DNA of 64,000 nt. Origin: an uncultured Drancourtella sp. Its GTDB lineage: Bacteria; Bacillota; Clostridia; Lachnospirales; Lachnospiraceae. The first letter of the stretch is position 1. Every line of letters begins with the position of its first letter. The notes below the pieces were generated by a model. It was not told where the DNA came from and ran no database searches. It was given only the letters and a program-made list of their open reading frames with translations. Shown one piece after another: positions 43,659-52,305 of this stretch. Location: the NCBI GenBank assembly GCA_937880845.1, contig CALFLL010000075.1:1-64000 (forward strand), written 5' to 3'. The position numbers and the translations under genes are program-made.

Positions 43659-44547
43659 GATAGTAACGACACTCCTTGTCATTTAAAATTGCTGTTCCGA
43701 TTCCTTTATGGGTAAAAATCTCCAAAAGCAGACAGTGTGGTATCCTTCCGTCCATGATATGCACTCTGGAAACGCCATTTTCCAGTGCGTGGATACACCC
43801 TTCTAGTTTTGGTATCATTCCTCCTCCGATGTATCCATCTTCTATCAAATGGAGTGCTTCTTTCACAGAAAGCTCCGGAATCAGCGTAGAAGGCTCCTGA
43901 GGATTTTTATAAACCCCCTCTGTATCCGTCAAAAAAGCCAGCTTCTCCGCATCTATTGCTGATGCAACCGCACAGGCAGCCTCATCTGCATTGACATTAT
44001 ATGTTTGGAATTTCTGATCCAATCCGACAGAACATATCACCGGGAGAAAATCTTTCTCCAAAAGATCAAATAGAAGTTGAGGGTCTACATCCTGAATTTT
44101 CCCGACAAACCCAATATCGTGACCGTCTGCATATTTTTTTGTAACTTTTAAAAGTCCTCCGTCTTTTCCGCTGATTCCGACTGCTTTTACTCCCAGTTCT
44201 TCTATCAGTCCTACCAGTTTTTTATTCACTTTTGAAAGAACCATCTCCGCAATTTCCATCGTTTCTTCATCAGTCACACGAAGTCCGTTGATAAATTCCG
44301 GTTCTTTTCCTATTCTTTTTACCCATTTACTGATTTCTTTTCCACCGCCATGTACGATGACAGGTTTAAATCCGCAGAGTTTCAAAAGAACAATATCTTG
44401 AATGACACTTTTCTCCACCTCTTCGTCCATCATGGCACTTCCGCCATACTTTACTACAATGATCTTACCGTGAAAACGCTGAATATACGGAAGTGCTTCA
44501 ATTAAAACTTCCGCTTTGTCCAGATATTTTTTCATATATTGTTCCAT
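43651..44547 (-). CDS. argB: Acetylglutamate kinase
   Basis: A 298-residue amino-acid kinase phosphorylating N-acetylglutamate. KIIVVKYGGSAM binds ATP phosphate, VIVHGGGKEI the substrate, and NVNADEAACAVASAIDAEKLAFLTDTEGVY the nucleotide; GGMIPKLEGCIHAL is also typical. The N-terminal helix (MEQYMKKYLDKAEVLIEALPYIQRFHGK) is of the kind found in arginine-inhibited hexameric enzymes, so feedback inhibition is plausible. GGAGG precedes the ATG. Confidence 0.97.
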   Translation of the reverse strand: MEQYMKKYLDKAEVLIEALPYIQRFHGKIIVVKYGGSAMMDEEVEKSVIQDIVLLKLCGFKPVIVHGGGKEISKWVKRIGKEPEFINGLRVTDEETMEIAEMVLSKVNKKLVGLIEELGVKAVGISGKDGGLLKVTKKYADGHDIGFVGKIQDVDPQLLFDLLEKDFLPVICSVGLDQKFQTYNVNADEAACAVASAIDAEKLAFLTDTEGVYKNPQEPSTLIPELSVKEALHLIEDGYIGGGMIPKLEGCIHALENGVSRVHIMDGRIPHCLLLEIFTHKGIGTAILNDKECRYYHG

Positions 44548-44556
44548 TTTATCCTC

Positions 44557-45780
44557 CTAACTTCTGTAATCTGCATTAATCTTAATATAATCATATGTCA
44601 AATCGCATCCCCATGCCGATGCCTCTTGTTCTCCCATCTTGATATTTGCCACTGCCGTCACTTCCGGCTGAGATAAAATTTCTGTTGCTCTTTCTTCGCT
44701 ATAATCCACTGCCGTTCCGTTTTCTATGATCTGTATCCTTCCCGCTTTGCTTTCAAAATACAGATCAACCTTTTCCGGGTCAAAAGAAGCCCCGGAGTAT
44801 CCCATGGCACATAAAATTCTTCCCCAGTTTGCATCATGTCCTGCGATAGCCGTTTTTGTCAGATTGGAACAAACAATAGCTTTTGCAAGGATTTTTGCCT
44901 GTTCTTTTGATTCGCATCCTGTTACTTTTGCTTCAAATAATGCTTTGGCTCCTTCTCCGTCTCCTGCAATCATTTTTGCAAGGTATACATTTACTTCATG
45001 AAGTGCTTTTTTGAATATTTCAAAGTTTTCTGTTCCCATTTTAATTTCTTCGTTTTCTGCATTTCCGTTTGCCAAAAGAAGAACCGTATCATTCGTTGAA
45101 GTATCACCATCAACGGAAATCATATTGTATGTATCTTCGATATCTTCACTCAATGCTTTTTGCAGTGCTTCTTTTCCGATCACCGCATCTGTCGTAAGAA
45201 ATGCCAACATAGTACACATATTTGGATGTATCATACCGGAACCTTTTGCCATTCCTCCTATGGTAACCGTTTTGTTTCCGATTTCGATTTCTATGGCAAG
45301 TTCTTTTTCTTTTGTATCTGTTGTCATAATGGCTTTTGCTGCCTGCGTCCCGCTTTCCAAATCTGTTCCCATTGCTTTTGCCATCTGAATTACTCCTTCT
45401 CTCATACGTTCCACAGGGAGCTGTTTTCCGATAACCCCTGTTGAACCAAGAAGCACATTCTCGGATAAAATACCAAATGCCTGTGATGCTGCTTTGGCTG
45501 TTTCCTCACAATACAACATTCCTTCTTCTCCGGTACACGCATTTGCAATTCCCGAATTGACAACAACCGCATGAACCATTTCTCCGGAATCTACGATTCT
45601 TTTATCCCATTTTACCGGTGCCGCCTTTACCACATTTTTGGTAAATGTTCCTGCAACAACACAAGGGGTTTTACTGTAAAGTAAAGCCATGTCCTTTCTG
45701 TCTTGATATTTAATTCCGGCAGCCACGCTTGATGCTTCAAACCCTAAAGCCTTTGTCACTCCGCCTTTTACTATTTTCAT
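44557..45780 (-). CDS. argJ: Glutamate N-acetyltransferase / acetylornithine transferase
   Basis: A 407-residue ArgJ that recycles the acetyl group from acetylornithine to glutamate. GGMAKGSGMIHPNMCTMLAFLTTD contains the self-cleavage threonine that yields alpha and beta chains; TVNGDTS-like SVDGDTSTNDTVLL and NWGRILCAMGYSGA follow. The start at 45780 lies 8 nt after GGAGG. Whether it also makes acetylglutamate from acetyl-CoA cannot be decided from sequence; a GNAT gene next door may take that job. Confidence 0.96.
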   Translation of the reverse strand: MKIVKGGVTKALGFEASSVAAGIKYQDRKDMALLYSKTPCVVAGTFTKNVVKAAPVKWDKRIVDSGEMVHAVVVNSGIANACTGEEGMLYCEETAKAASQAFGILSENVLLGSTGVIGKQLPVERMREGVIQMAKAMGTDLESGTQAAKAIMTTDTKEKELAIEIEIGNKTVTIGGMAKGSGMIHPNMCTMLAFLTTDAVIGKEALQKALSEDIEDTYNMISVDGDTSTNDTVLLLANGNAENEEIKMGTENFEIFKKALHEVNVYLAKMIAGDGEGAKALFEAKVTGCESKEQAKILAKAIVCSNLTKTAIAGHDANWGRILCAMGYSGASFDPEKVDLYFESKAGRIQIIENGTAVDYSEERATEILSQPEVTAVANIKMGEQEASAWGCDLTYDYIKINADYRS

Positions 45781-45794
45781 ATTCCATTCCTCCA

Positions 45795-46241
45795 TTATCC
45801 GATAAATACTGTAATATTTTCTTCATTTAACGCAAAATCGTAGTAGTTCAAATCTTCTCGTTTTGTCCACCCTGTTTTGCTCCAAAATGTATTTCCAATA
45901 TCATTTTCAGTAAATGCAATCAATGAAACCTTATTGATTCCCTCTTTTTGCAATGCTCTCATAGACATTTCCGCCATCTTTTTTCCGATTCCTTGGTTTC
46001 TGTATTTTTTGTCCACACACACATGATAAAAGCAACCGCATCTGCCGTCATGCCCACATAAAATGGAACCTACCACTTTTCCTTGTATTTCTGCCACAAC
46101 ACTGGTAAAAGGATTCCTCTTCAGGAAACGTTTTACTCCTTCTTTTGAATCATCTATACTACGGATGCCAAATCCTTGAATCGTCTGCCACAACTGATAA
46201 ACCTCTTCATAGTCCTCTTCTGTCATTACACGTATTTTCAT
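45795..46241 (-). CDS. GNAT acetyltransferase inside the arginine operon
   Basis: A 148-residue GNAT protein. VDKKYRNQGIGKKMAEMSMRALQKEGINKVSLIAF is the acetyl-CoA binding motif, and FWSKTGWTKRED closes the fold. It is encoded between argC (3 nt upstream) and argJ, overlapping the argJ ribosome region. Position suggests it could supply N-acetylglutamate as a short ArgA-like enzyme, but sequence alone does not show glutamate specificity; a RimI-like role is the alternative. Confidence 0.85.
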   Translation of the reverse strand: MKIRVMTEEDYEEVYQLWQTIQGFGIRSIDDSKEGVKRFLKRNPFTSVVAEIQGKVVGSILCGHDGRCGCFYHVCVDKKYRNQGIGKKMAEMSMRALQKEGINKVSLIAFTENDIGNTFWSKTGWTKREDLNYYDFALNEENITVFIG

Positions 46242-46244
46242 ATT

Positions 46245-47285
46245 TTATGGAAACATCGGCACAAGATTCAATCCCTGATCTTCCGGAAGGTGAAACATCA
46301 GGTTCATATTTTGTACCGCCTGTCCTGCCGCTCCTTTCACAAGATTGTCCATAGCCCCCATCATAATGATCCTTCCTGTACGGACATCAATTTCAAAATT
46401 TATATCTACAAAATTACTTCCTTCCACCCATTTCGTCTGTGGATATACCTTATGATCCAGCAGTCTGATAAACCGTTCATTACCGTAATATTTTTCATAA
46501 ATTTCTTTTACTTCTTCATAAGAAATCATCTGTTTTAAAGATGCATAAGCGGTAACAAGAATCCCTCTGTTCATCGGTACAAGATGAGGAGTGAAATTAA
46601 TTGCTGCATAATGACCTGATGCATAGGAAAGCTGCTCTTCTATCTCCGGTGTGTGACGATGGGAAGTTACCCCATAGGCCTTTATGTTCTCATTTACCTC
46701 ACAATAAAGATTATCCAGCTTGGCTCCTCGTCCTGCTCCTGACGTTCCGGACTTTGCATCGATGATCAATGTTTCCGGATCAATCAGCCCTTCTTTCATC
46801 ATTGGATATATTGATAAAACAGAACAAGTCGGATAACAACCCGGATTGGCAACAAGCCTTGCTTTTTTTATCTGCTCTCTGTTTATTTCACATAATCCAT
46901 AGACCGCTTCCGAAAGGAATTGCCCGGAAGGATGTTTAATCTGATACCATTTTTCATAAACGTCTTTCTTTTTGATTCGAAAATCTGCACTTAAATCAAT
47001 AATTTTCGTCTTACTTAAAATGTCTTCATTCAGCATGGAAGCACAAAATCCCTGTGGAGTAGCCGTAAAAATCACGTCCACCTGCTCTGCCAGTTTCTGC
47101 ATATCATCATCCTTACATACATCTTCTACAATCTTAAACATGTTTTGATATACTTTGGCATAATGTTGATCGATATAAGTTTTGGAACCATACCATTCGA
47201 TTTTTACATCTTTATGTCCCATGAGGATTCTGACCAATTCTCCTCCTGCGTATCCTGTTGCTCCGATAATCCCTGCCTTTATCAT
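46245..47285 (-). CDS. argC: N-acetyl-gamma-glutamyl-phosphate reductase
   Basis: A 346-residue NADPH enzyme reducing N-acetylglutamyl phosphate to the semialdehyde. GIIGATGYAGGELVRIL is the Rossmann entry, ANPGCYPTCSVLSI holds the catalytic cysteine, and GVTSHRHTPEIEEQL the catalytic histidine region. It is the first gene of the arginine operon and is preceded by a promoter and two ARG boxes. Confidence 0.97.
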   Translation of the reverse strand: MIKAGIIGATGYAGGELVRILMGHKDVKIEWYGSKTYIDQHYAKVYQNMFKIVEDVCKDDDMQKLAEQVDVIFTATPQGFCASMLNEDILSKTKIIDLSADFRIKKKDVYEKWYQIKHPSGQFLSEAVYGLCEINREQIKKARLVANPGCYPTCSVLSIYPMMKEGLIDPETLIIDAKSGTSGAGRGAKLDNLYCEVNENIKAYGVTSHRHTPEIEEQLSYASGHYAAINFTPHLVPMNRGILVTAYASLKQMISYEEVKEIYEKYYGNERFIRLLDHKVYPQTKWVEGSNFVDINFEIDVRTGRIIMMGAMDNLVKGAAGQAVQNMNLMFHLPEDQGLNLVPMFP

Positions 47286-47317
47286 ATTTATACACCCTTT
47301 CTTTTTCTGTAGCTATC

Positions 47318-47346
47318 AGTATACCTCTTGTTGCTTTCTTTTACAA
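47318..47346 (-). promoter_or_regulatory. Promoter of the arginine operon
   Basis: TTGTAA (47341-47346), 17 bp, TATACT (47318-47323) on the minus strand, 33 bp before the argC start. Confidence 0.65.
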
Positions 47347-47362
47347 GCATATTTCGAATATT

Positions 47363-47400
47363 TTTGTATAATTATTTGTAATACTGTATTATAATTCACT
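47363..47400 (-). promoter_or_regulatory. Paired ARG boxes (ArgR/AhrC sites)
   Basis: Two 18-bp dyads, AGTGAATTATAATACAGT (47383-47400) and a weaker one (47363-47380), separated by 2 bp. The first matches the consensus TNTGNATWWWWATNCANA at nearly all fixed positions. Tandem boxes 2-3 bp apart are the normal target of hexameric ArgR. They lie just upstream of the -35. Confidence 0.65.
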
Positions 47401-47439
47401 TCTCCCGATAACAAAGTTTTCTCAAAAGAGCGTTTACAT

Positions 47440-47479
47440 AAAATAAAACAGCCGGCACATTTTTATAGTGTGTTGGCTG
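47440..47479 (-). terminator. Probable terminator of the GNAT gene at 47.5 kb
   Basis: CAGCC-AA-CACA pairs with TGTG-CC-GGCTG around a short loop, with two internal mismatches, followed by TTTTATTTTA on the minus strand. Confidence 0.6.
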
Positions 47480-47486
47480 CTTTACT

Positions 47487-48071
47487 TTAAATCTCTTCTT
47501 CTACAAAATGAACCGGAAAACGATTCCAGTATCCTTTATATACTCTGTCTTTGTTTCCATCCAGATTGATCTGGTACATTCGGAAAGTAATATTTTGATT
47601 TTTAGGCTGCACCAATTCCTCATAGGAATACTGATATTTCATACCAATCTGTTTCATCACTCCACCGCTTCGCGGATTTTTTATATCGTGGGTAGCTGTA
47701 AGATAAGGAATCCCATCCTTTCTTACCTGCTCAATGACCGTCCTTCCCGCTTCCGTCATAATCCCCTGATGCCAAAATTCCTTCTTCAGTCCATATCCCA
47801 GATCATGGCTGTCACCCGCACTCACATCAATATAACCGATAGGACTATCATTGTCTTTCAGACAGACGGCATAATAATATCCATCCGGCTGTTTATAAGT
47901 TTCTTCGATTTTGTCCTTAAAAAAGCATGTTGTTTCTTCTATATCTTTCACCAGAAACCATGGTAAAAATACATTTACTTCTTCGTCCTTCAAAATAGAA
48001 TACAACGCTTCCATATCATCTTCCGTAAATTTTCTTAAAATCAATCGTTCTGTACTTAGTTTGTCTTTCAT
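47487..48071 (-). CDS. GNAT family N-acetyltransferase, RimJ/RimL-like
   Basis: A 194-residue acetyltransferase. STERLILRKFTEDDMEALYSIL and YGLKKEFWHQGIMTEAGRTVIEQV are typical of RimJ/L-type GNAT proteins, with an unusually long C-terminal tail ending GYWNRFPVHFVEEEI. It could act on a protein N-terminus or a small amine; the substrate is unknown. The ATG at 48071 lies 13 nt after the dipeptidase stop, so both are likely cotranscribed. Confidence 0.85.
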   Translation of the reverse strand: MKDKLSTERLILRKFTEDDMEALYSILKDEEVNVFLPWFLVKDIEETTCFFKDKIEETYKQPDGYYYAVCLKDNDSPIGYIDVSAGDSHDLGYGLKKEFWHQGIMTEAGRTVIEQVRKDGIPYLTATHDIKNPRSGGVMKQIGMKYQYSYEELVQPKNQNITFRMYQINLDGNKDRVYKGYWNRFPVHFVEEEI

Positions 48072-48084
48072 TACCTGCACCTTT

Positions 48085-49050
48085 TTACATTACCTCATCA
48101 ATCACTCTTTTGGCATTCAGATACCAGATTTTTTCCAACTGTCTTTCCGTAACTCCGGATTTTTTCAGTGCATCATATAAAAGAGGCATTTCTCCAATAT
48201 CTTTAATTTCCATTTTATCCGCTCCGAAAAAGCCATCAAAATCTGTTCCCACAACCACAAAATCTTCTCCGCCTTTTTGCATCATATGTTTTACATGAGC
48301 AGTCATTTCTTCAACGCGGCACACATTGCTTTCTCCAAGGAAATTCTGGTAAAAATTCAGTCCGGCAATACCGCCTTTTTCCGCCAGTGCCCGGATCTGG
48401 TCATCAGAAAGATTCCTTGGATGGTTTCTCAATGCTCTTGCATTAGAATGAGATGCCGCAGGAGGCTGTTTGCTATACCGGATCACATCCCAGAAACCTC
48501 CTTCCGAAAGATGGGAAACATCCACGATCATGCCAAGCCGGTTCATCTCTTCTACAGTTTGGATTCCAAAAGGCTTCAGTCCTTTTTCCATGATCTTTGC
48601 ATCCACACTGTTTGGATATCCAATGCAGTTTTCGTAATTCCATGTCAGGGTAATAAGGCGGATTCCCATCTCATATAATTCTTTGACGCGTCGGATATCA
48701 TCATGAATCACTCCGCCTTCTTCCACCGTAATAAAAACGGATATCTTTCCATTCTTTTGATTTTTTTCCATCTGACTTCCGTTTTTGGCCAGAGCAATAT
48801 CGTCTGTATACATCCAGATCTGCTTTTTTAAATACGTCACCATCATCTGAATGTATTCATATGCCTGTTCATAACGGGATTTTCCCAGGAATTCGTCCAT
48901 ACACACATAACAGGCAAAAAACTGTGCAGCAGAATCCGCACGTTTCATTTTTTCAATGTCTACTTTTAAATCGTTCTTTTTTAATGTCTGAGGCATATTT
49001 TTCGAAACCAATTCATATATCGTATCACAATGCATGTCAATTAAATTCAT
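48085..49050 (-). CDS. Membrane dipeptidase (renal dipeptidase family, M19)
   Basis: A 321-residue zinc dipeptidase. IDMHCDTIYEL carries the first zinc ligands (HxD), VEEGG the bridging glutamate, VDVSHLSEGGFWDV and ASHSNARALRNHPRNLSDDQI the later histidines, and GTDFDGF the final aspartate. There is no signal peptide or anchor, so it should be cytosolic and split dipeptides. The ATG at 49050 is 9 nt from GGAG. It is divergent from the C26 amidase gene. Confidence 0.92.
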   Translation of the reverse strand: MNLIDMHCDTIYELVSKNMPQTLKKNDLKVDIEKMKRADSAAQFFACYVCMDEFLGKSRYEQAYEYIQMMVTYLKKQIWMYTDDIALAKNGSQMEKNQKNGKISVFITVEEGGVIHDDIRRVKELYEMGIRLITLTWNYENCIGYPNSVDAKIMEKGLKPFGIQTVEEMNRLGMIVDVSHLSEGGFWDVIRYSKQPPAASHSNARALRNHPRNLSDDQIRALAEKGGIAGLNFYQNFLGESNVCRVEEMTAHVKHMMQKGGEDFVVVGTDFDGFFGADKMEIKDIGEMPLLYDALKKSGVTERQLEKIWYLNAKRVIDEVM

Positions 49051-49116
49051 AAGCACCGGCTCCTTTTCATAAACTGATACCATTATAATCTAATATAAGC
49101 AGAAAGGAACTAAGAT

Positions 49117-49830
49117 ATGAAACAGAAATCTCCTTCCATCGGTATCGTTGTCTGTGCACGAGAACGCGGACGCGTTTTTACAAGCCTGCCTTATATCCAG
49201 GTCATTGCAGATCATGGCGGCCTGCCTTTTTCTATTCCCTTTTTCGAGGATGCTTCCGATGCATTTTTTCTTTCCTGCCAGAAAAAATTCGACGGCTTTT
49301 TATTTTGCGGAGGAGGAGATATCAACCCACTCCTTTCCCATGCTTTTCCTTCCGAATATCTCGAAAATACGGACTATGACTTTGACCTCTTTCAGCTTCG
49401 GTTTCTCACCTTTCTTTTAAAACATTCTAAAAAACCGATTCTTGGGATCTGCAAAGGAATGCAGGTACTAAATATTGCCTGCCGTGGGACACTTTATCAG
49501 GATCTCTCCGAAAATCCGGAGTTTTTTCATCACAATCAGTCCTCTTTTTGCCGTCACCAACCCTCTCACCTGATCCGGGCCGAAGAATCTTCCCTGATCC
49601 GGAAAATTCTCGGAGAATCTGCATCCGTCAACAGTTTTCATCATCAGGGAATCCTTCAGCCAGGTACCATCCTTACTCCCACTGCTTACTCTCCCGATGG
49701 TCTTATTGAAGCCGTAGAAGGAAAAGAGCATCCCTTTCTTCTGGGTGTTCAGTGGCATCCGGAATGTATGTATCTACACTCCCGAAAAATGAGCCGTCTG
49801 TTTGAAGCATTTTTAAATGCCTGCTCCTGA
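49117..49830 (+). CDS. Gamma-glutamyl-GABA hydrolase family (peptidase C26) protein
   Basis: A 237-residue class I glutamine-amidotransferase-like hydrolase. The catalytic cysteine is in KPILGICKGMQVLNIA and the His-Glu pair in GVQWHPECM; FLFCGGGDINPLL is the family's oxyanion strand. Related to PuuD and similar enzymes that cut gamma-glutamyl bonds; the exact substrate is not known. AAAGGA lies 8 nt before the ATG. It stands alone on the plus strand between minus-strand neighbours. Confidence 0.9.
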   Translation: MKQKSPSIGIVVCARERGRVFTSLPYIQVIADHGGLPFSIPFFEDASDAFFLSCQKKFDGFLFCGGGDINPLLSHAFPSEYLENTDYDFDLFQLRFLTFLLKHSKKPILGICKGMQVLNIACRGTLYQDLSENPEFFHHNQSSFCRHQPSHLIRAEESSLIRKILGESASVNSFHHQGILQPGTILTPTAYSPDGLIEAVEGKEHPFLLGVQWHPECMYLHSRKMSRLFEAFLNACS

Positions 49831-49842
49831 TCCAGACTTACG

Positions 49843-50817
49843 CTATGCTTCTTCAAACGGGAAAGAAATTCCCCACGCTTTTCTCATGCTGTCCATCTGT
49901 TTCATCATATACAAAGTTTCACTGTGCGGCATTTGCGGACATTCCGTCTTTCCTTCCCGGATTGCCTGCATCGCCGCACGTACTTCGTATTCAAATCCTG
50001 TAATCTGCTTTGGAACCATCAGTTCCCGCATCATCTGTTTCTTATTGTCAAACACCTGGATTTTATTTACATTATTGACATTCCATGCAATCAGGTATCC
50101 CTTGTCCCCATAAACAATCCCTGCCTGTTCGGTTCCTCCAAGCATACTGCTGTGCATGGATGCCATACATCCGTTTTCAAACCGGAAAAATGCAGTATTT
50201 TGTGCATCCACCCCTGTTTCCAGTTTTGTACAGACAGTCTGCATTTCCGTTATCTTCTCATCTGTCACCATCCGTATAAAACTCAATGGATAAATGCCCA
50301 CATCCAGAAGTGCACCGCCTGCAAGTTCCGGCTTGCGAAGCCTTTCTACCTGACTGATCTCGTATCCGAGATTTGCTGTGATCATATGGATTGTTCCGAT
50401 TTCTCCCGACTGTATGATCTCGTTGATCATCTTTCTTGACGGAAGGAATCTTGTCCACATTGCTTCTCCTGCAAAAATTCCGTTTTCTTCGGAAATCTTC
50501 AACACTTCCTCTGCCTGATCTGCATTTGCCGTAAATGCTTTTTCACATAGTACCGGCTTTTTGTATTCCATGCAAAGTTTCATATGTTCATAATGATGGG
50601 AATGAGGTGTTGCCACATAGACAAGATCCACCTTCGGGTCAAGCAGCATCTCTTCATAAGAACCATATGCTTTTTCTATTTCAAATTCTTTGGCAAACGC
50701 CTGTGCTTTTCCCAGACTTCTGGAAGCAATTGCATAGCCGTTTGCATCCTCCATTTCCTGTAATGTCTTTGCCATTGTCCGCGCAATGTTTCCTGCTCCG
50801 ATGATTCCGATATTCAT
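49843..50817 (-). CDS. Gfo/Idh/MocA family NAD(P)-dependent oxidoreductase
   Basis: A 324-residue enzyme. The Rossmann motif is GIIGAGNIARTMAKTL, the EKA variant of the EKP motif appears in KPVLCEKAFTANADQAEEVL, and GGALLDVGIYPLSFIRM holds the catalytic D-x-x-x-Y/H region (here DVGIY). These act on sugars, inositols or trans-dihydrodiols; the substrate is not identifiable. It converges with the C26 gene, 12 nt apart, with no visible terminator. Confidence 0.92.
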   Translation of the reverse strand: MNIGIIGAGNIARTMAKTLQEMEDANGYAIASRSLGKAQAFAKEFEIEKAYGSYEEMLLDPKVDLVYVATPHSHHYEHMKLCMEYKKPVLCEKAFTANADQAEEVLKISEENGIFAGEAMWTRFLPSRKMINEIIQSGEIGTIHMITANLGYEISQVERLRKPELAGGALLDVGIYPLSFIRMVTDEKITEMQTVCTKLETGVDAQNTAFFRFENGCMASMHSSMLGGTEQAGIVYGDKGYLIAWNVNNVNKIQVFDNKKQMMRELMVPKQITGFEYEVRAAMQAIREGKTECPQMPHSETLYMMKQMDSMRKAWGISFPFEEA

Positions 50818-50862
50818 ATCTGTTTCCTTCCTTTTCCTTATTTAAGAATCTTCTTATAATTT

Positions 50863-51642
50863 TTACACAATCTCATGTGGATCGGATACAAAATGATACT
50901 CCGGTTTCCCTAATATTGACAGGCATGTTTCGATTCTGGAAGCCTCTAAAAGAGTAACCGGTTTGTGAGCATCATATCCAAAACATACCCTGTTATTTTT
51001 TCCGACATATTGAAAAAATTCCCTGCATGGATACGCATATGCTTCTCCTGTTTCATACGATAACTTTCCGTATCTTAAGCCATTCAGATTAATTTCCAAA
51101 ACAGCACCATGCTTTTCTGCCGCAGCTACAATTTTCTTTGCAGCTTCGTCACAAGCATCCGTCCATTTTCTTCTTCCCAACATAAAGAAATCAGGGTGTG
51201 CAATATAGCGGGTCAATCCAAGTTCCAGTGCCCGTTCAATTTGTCCTGCATAAAAAAGAACATCTTCATCATGATTAAAGAAATCATAATTGTAACCATC
51301 TACATACCGAAAATGTTGTCCGATGATCATATAATCGCACTTCTTTTTCATTTCAAGCAAATATTCTTTCTGATCTTCAAAATACTCAAATTCAAATCCA
51401 ACAAGCACTTCTATCTTGTTTTTATATTTTTCTTTTAGATCATATATACTATCCAGATATTCCTTCATGTCTTTCTCATGCATCCGCTCATTCGGAATTT
51501 CAAATCCCGGATATGCAATATGTTCGCTGAATCCAATCGTGTTCATTCCTGCTTCAATGGCCGCAAGAATATACTGTTCATCTCTTCCGAATGCATGTCC
51601 GCATCTTGTTGTATGTGTATGTAAATTATATGTTTGTTTCAT
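50863..51642 (-). CDS. PHP-domain phosphatase, histidinol-phosphatase-like
   Basis: A 259-residue PHP metal-dependent phosphoesterase. YNLHTHTTRCGHA, IGFSEH, VGFEFEYFED, IIGQHF, YIAHPDFF and CFGYDAHKPVT are the metal-ligand blocks of the HisJ-like group. It would remove phosphate from histidinol phosphate or a related small substrate. No other his gene is in the window, so the specific name is uncertain. GAGGTGCAGG overlaps the start as ribosome site. Confidence 0.85.
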   Translation of the reverse strand: MKQTYNLHTHTTRCGHAFGRDEQYILAAIEAGMNTIGFSEHIAYPGFEIPNERMHEKDMKEYLDSIYDLKEKYKNKIEVLVGFEFEYFEDQKEYLLEMKKKCDYMIIGQHFRYVDGYNYDFFNHDEDVLFYAGQIERALELGLTRYIAHPDFFMLGRRKWTDACDEAAKKIVAAAEKHGAVLEINLNGLRYGKLSYETGEAYAYPCREFFQYVGKNNRVCFGYDAHKPVTLLEASRIETCLSILGKPEYHFVSDPHEIV

Positions 51643-51672
51643 CCTGCACCTCTAAAATCTTTCTTTTTGTTC

Positions 51673-52167
51673 TTAATCCACAAAAACAGTTCCGTCCCAT
51701 TCCATCCATTTTTGAAGCATTTTTTTATCATATGGATTGATGTTTTCCGGTAATTCCTCTTTTCCGAAAAATTTATGTCCTAATGTTTCGACTGTTTCCT
51801 GTAAAAGCGTTCCTTCATATTCTTTTGTATAAAACTGAATCCCGGTATAACAGCACACATCTCCGTTTGGATATGTTAATATCCTATCTTCTCCGGAAAA
51901 AATACCAATCAAGCTCAGTTTGCCGATTTTCAGTCCTGTTTCTTCCCGAACTTCTCTTCTTGCCGCCTCTTCAAACTTTTCTCCCAGTTCCATTGCTCCC
52001 CCCGGAAGTCCCCACATCTGATTGTCTTTCCGATGTTGTAGCAGAATTTTTCCTTCTTTATTTTCAATGATCACTCCGCATCCCGTTACCATTAAAGGGG
52101 CATGACCAATGGTTTCTCTCATTTTTTTTATATATTCCTTCCTATATTCTTTCCATTTATCTGGCAT
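51673..52167 (-). CDS. NUDIX hydrolase
   Basis: A 164-residue nucleotide-pyrophosphate hydrolase. The Nudix box GGAMELGEKFEEAARREVREETGLKI is a complete match to Gx5Ex7REUxEExGU (about residues 56-81). The N-terminal segment (MPDKWKEYRKEYIKKMRETIGHAPLMVTG) is common in Firmicutes NUDIX proteins of unassigned substrate. AGGAAAAG lies before the ATG. It is divergent from the ABC-F gene. Confidence 0.92.
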   Translation of the reverse strand: MPDKWKEYRKEYIKKMRETIGHAPLMVTGCGVIIENKEGKILLQHRKDNQMWGLPGGAMELGEKFEEAARREVREETGLKIGKLSLIGIFSGEDRILTYPNGDVCCYTGIQFYTKEYEGTLLQETVETLGHKFFGKEELPENINPYDKKMLQKWMEWDGTVFVD

Positions 52168-52245
52168 CTTTTCCTTTCCTCTTTTCTTTTTCTATCTTTT
52201 TATATTGTTATTCTATCAAGTTTTTCTCCCTTTTTAAATCCCCGG

Positions 52246-52274
52246 ATGACAAATTCCCTCTTTTCCTGTACAAT
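52246..52274 (+). promoter_or_regulatory. Promoter of the ABC-F gene
   Basis: ATGACA (52246-52251), 17 bp, TGTACAAT with TACAAT at 52269-52274 on the plus strand, 17 bp before AAAAGGAG. Confidence 0.65.
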
Positions 52275-52305
52275 AAGAAAAGATTCAATTAAAAGGAGTT
52301 TTATC

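Noticed and set aside
45795..46241. Naming the operon GNAT gene argA
   Set aside because: Only position supports it; the sequence does not show glutamate specificity, so no symbol is given.
52102..52305. N-terminal extension of the ABC-F protein from 52102
   Set aside because: The added residues are hydrophobic and phenylalanine-rich, they cross the promoter, and the ATG at 52306 has AAAAGGAG.
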